Source: Cognatundibacterium luofuense
Lineage (GTDB): Bacteria > Pseudomonadota > Gammaproteobacteria > Burkholderiales > Burkholderiaceae_D
Reading direction: 5' to 3'
DNA length: 64,000 bases
Assembly (NCBI RefSeq): GCF_018139685.1
Contig: NZ_JAGSPN010000002.1
Location: 310,001-374,000 of the forward strand
How positions within the stretch are numbered: the first letter of the stretch is position 1; each line of letters opens with the position of its first letter. The notes below the pieces were generated by a model. That model was not told the origin of the DNA and did not search any database. It saw only the letters and a list, made by a program, of their open reading frames with translations. The position numbers and the translations under genes were made by a program. Below are positions 63,939 to 64,000 of the stretch, piece after piece.

Positions 63939-64000
63939 GTGAAATATGACCCGCTCGTGACGCTGAAACAGCACGCGAAGGCAGTTGAAGAGAGATGCAA
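63939..64000 (+). CDS. possible start of a plus-strand gene, cut by window edge
   Basis: From a GTG at 63939 a frame stays open to the edge (about 20 codons: MKYDPLVTLKQHAKAVEERC). TACAAT at 63903-63908 is a possible -10. GGAG lies too far upstream to support the GTG. The family cannot be told. Confidence 0.3.
   Translation, partial: MKYDPLVTLKQHAKAVEERC

Overview
The window reads as a continuous chromosomal segment of a betaproteobacterium, most likely Burkholderiales and close to Oxalobacteraceae. This is inferred from conserved gene order (nadD-rsfS-rlmH-maf-rng; yebC-purD-hemF), a DUF1631 protein, an msbA-waaF-ligase-dnaE block and moderate GC. No RNA gene, CRISPR array, insertion sequence or phage module was recognised.

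Layout. 1-2.1 kb: tolB (cut by the left edge) and tolA on the minus strand. 2.2-5.6 kb: a TetR regulator divergent from an MBL-fold hydrolase, a SUKH-like protein and a secreted ChaN/EreA-like protein. 6.3-10 kb: fbp and pepN. 10.3-13.2 kb: a lipoprotein and a DUF1631/PilZ-like protein. 14.3-21.2 kb: a plus-strand housekeeping block (yebC, purD, hemF, nadD, rsfS, rlmH, maf, rng). 21.4-27 kb: LysR divergent from a secreted MBL-fold protein with lost metal ligands, an LprI-like protein, fadD and an acyltransferase.

27-40.4 kb is the most distinctive region. On the minus strand lie a FabI-like reductase, a MaoC-Pta fusion and AckA; behind them is a five-gene TolC/HlyD/ABC export operon. Divergent from the exporter is a PHA-synthase-like gene, followed by a DUF808 membrane protein. 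A near-perfect FNR/ANR box (37515-37528) lies between tolC and phaC, exactly where a class II activator of phaC would bind. The set suggests an oxygen-limitation locus joining acetyl-phosphate ATP generation, acyl-CoA/PHA metabolism and export.

40.6-43.9 kb: an NMT1-PAS-GGDEF diguanylate cyclase and a Crp/Fnr-type regulator, separated by a gene-poor stretch carrying short dispersed repeats. 43.9-53.6 kb: waaF, msbA, an O-antigen ligase-like gene and dnaE on the minus strand, divergent from glnS. 53.7-64 kb: small secreted and signalling proteins, namely a solute-binding protein, a lipoprotein, three stand-alone TonB-C-domain proteins, pepD, a cytochrome c, a beta-barrel protein, an HPt/pseudo-receiver, an MFS transporter and a PilZ protein.

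The main unexplained structures are a roughly 90-bp repeat present three times (a fourth copy is divergent), a second repeat family around the GGDEF gene, and a 13-bp inverted repeat between dnaE and glnS.
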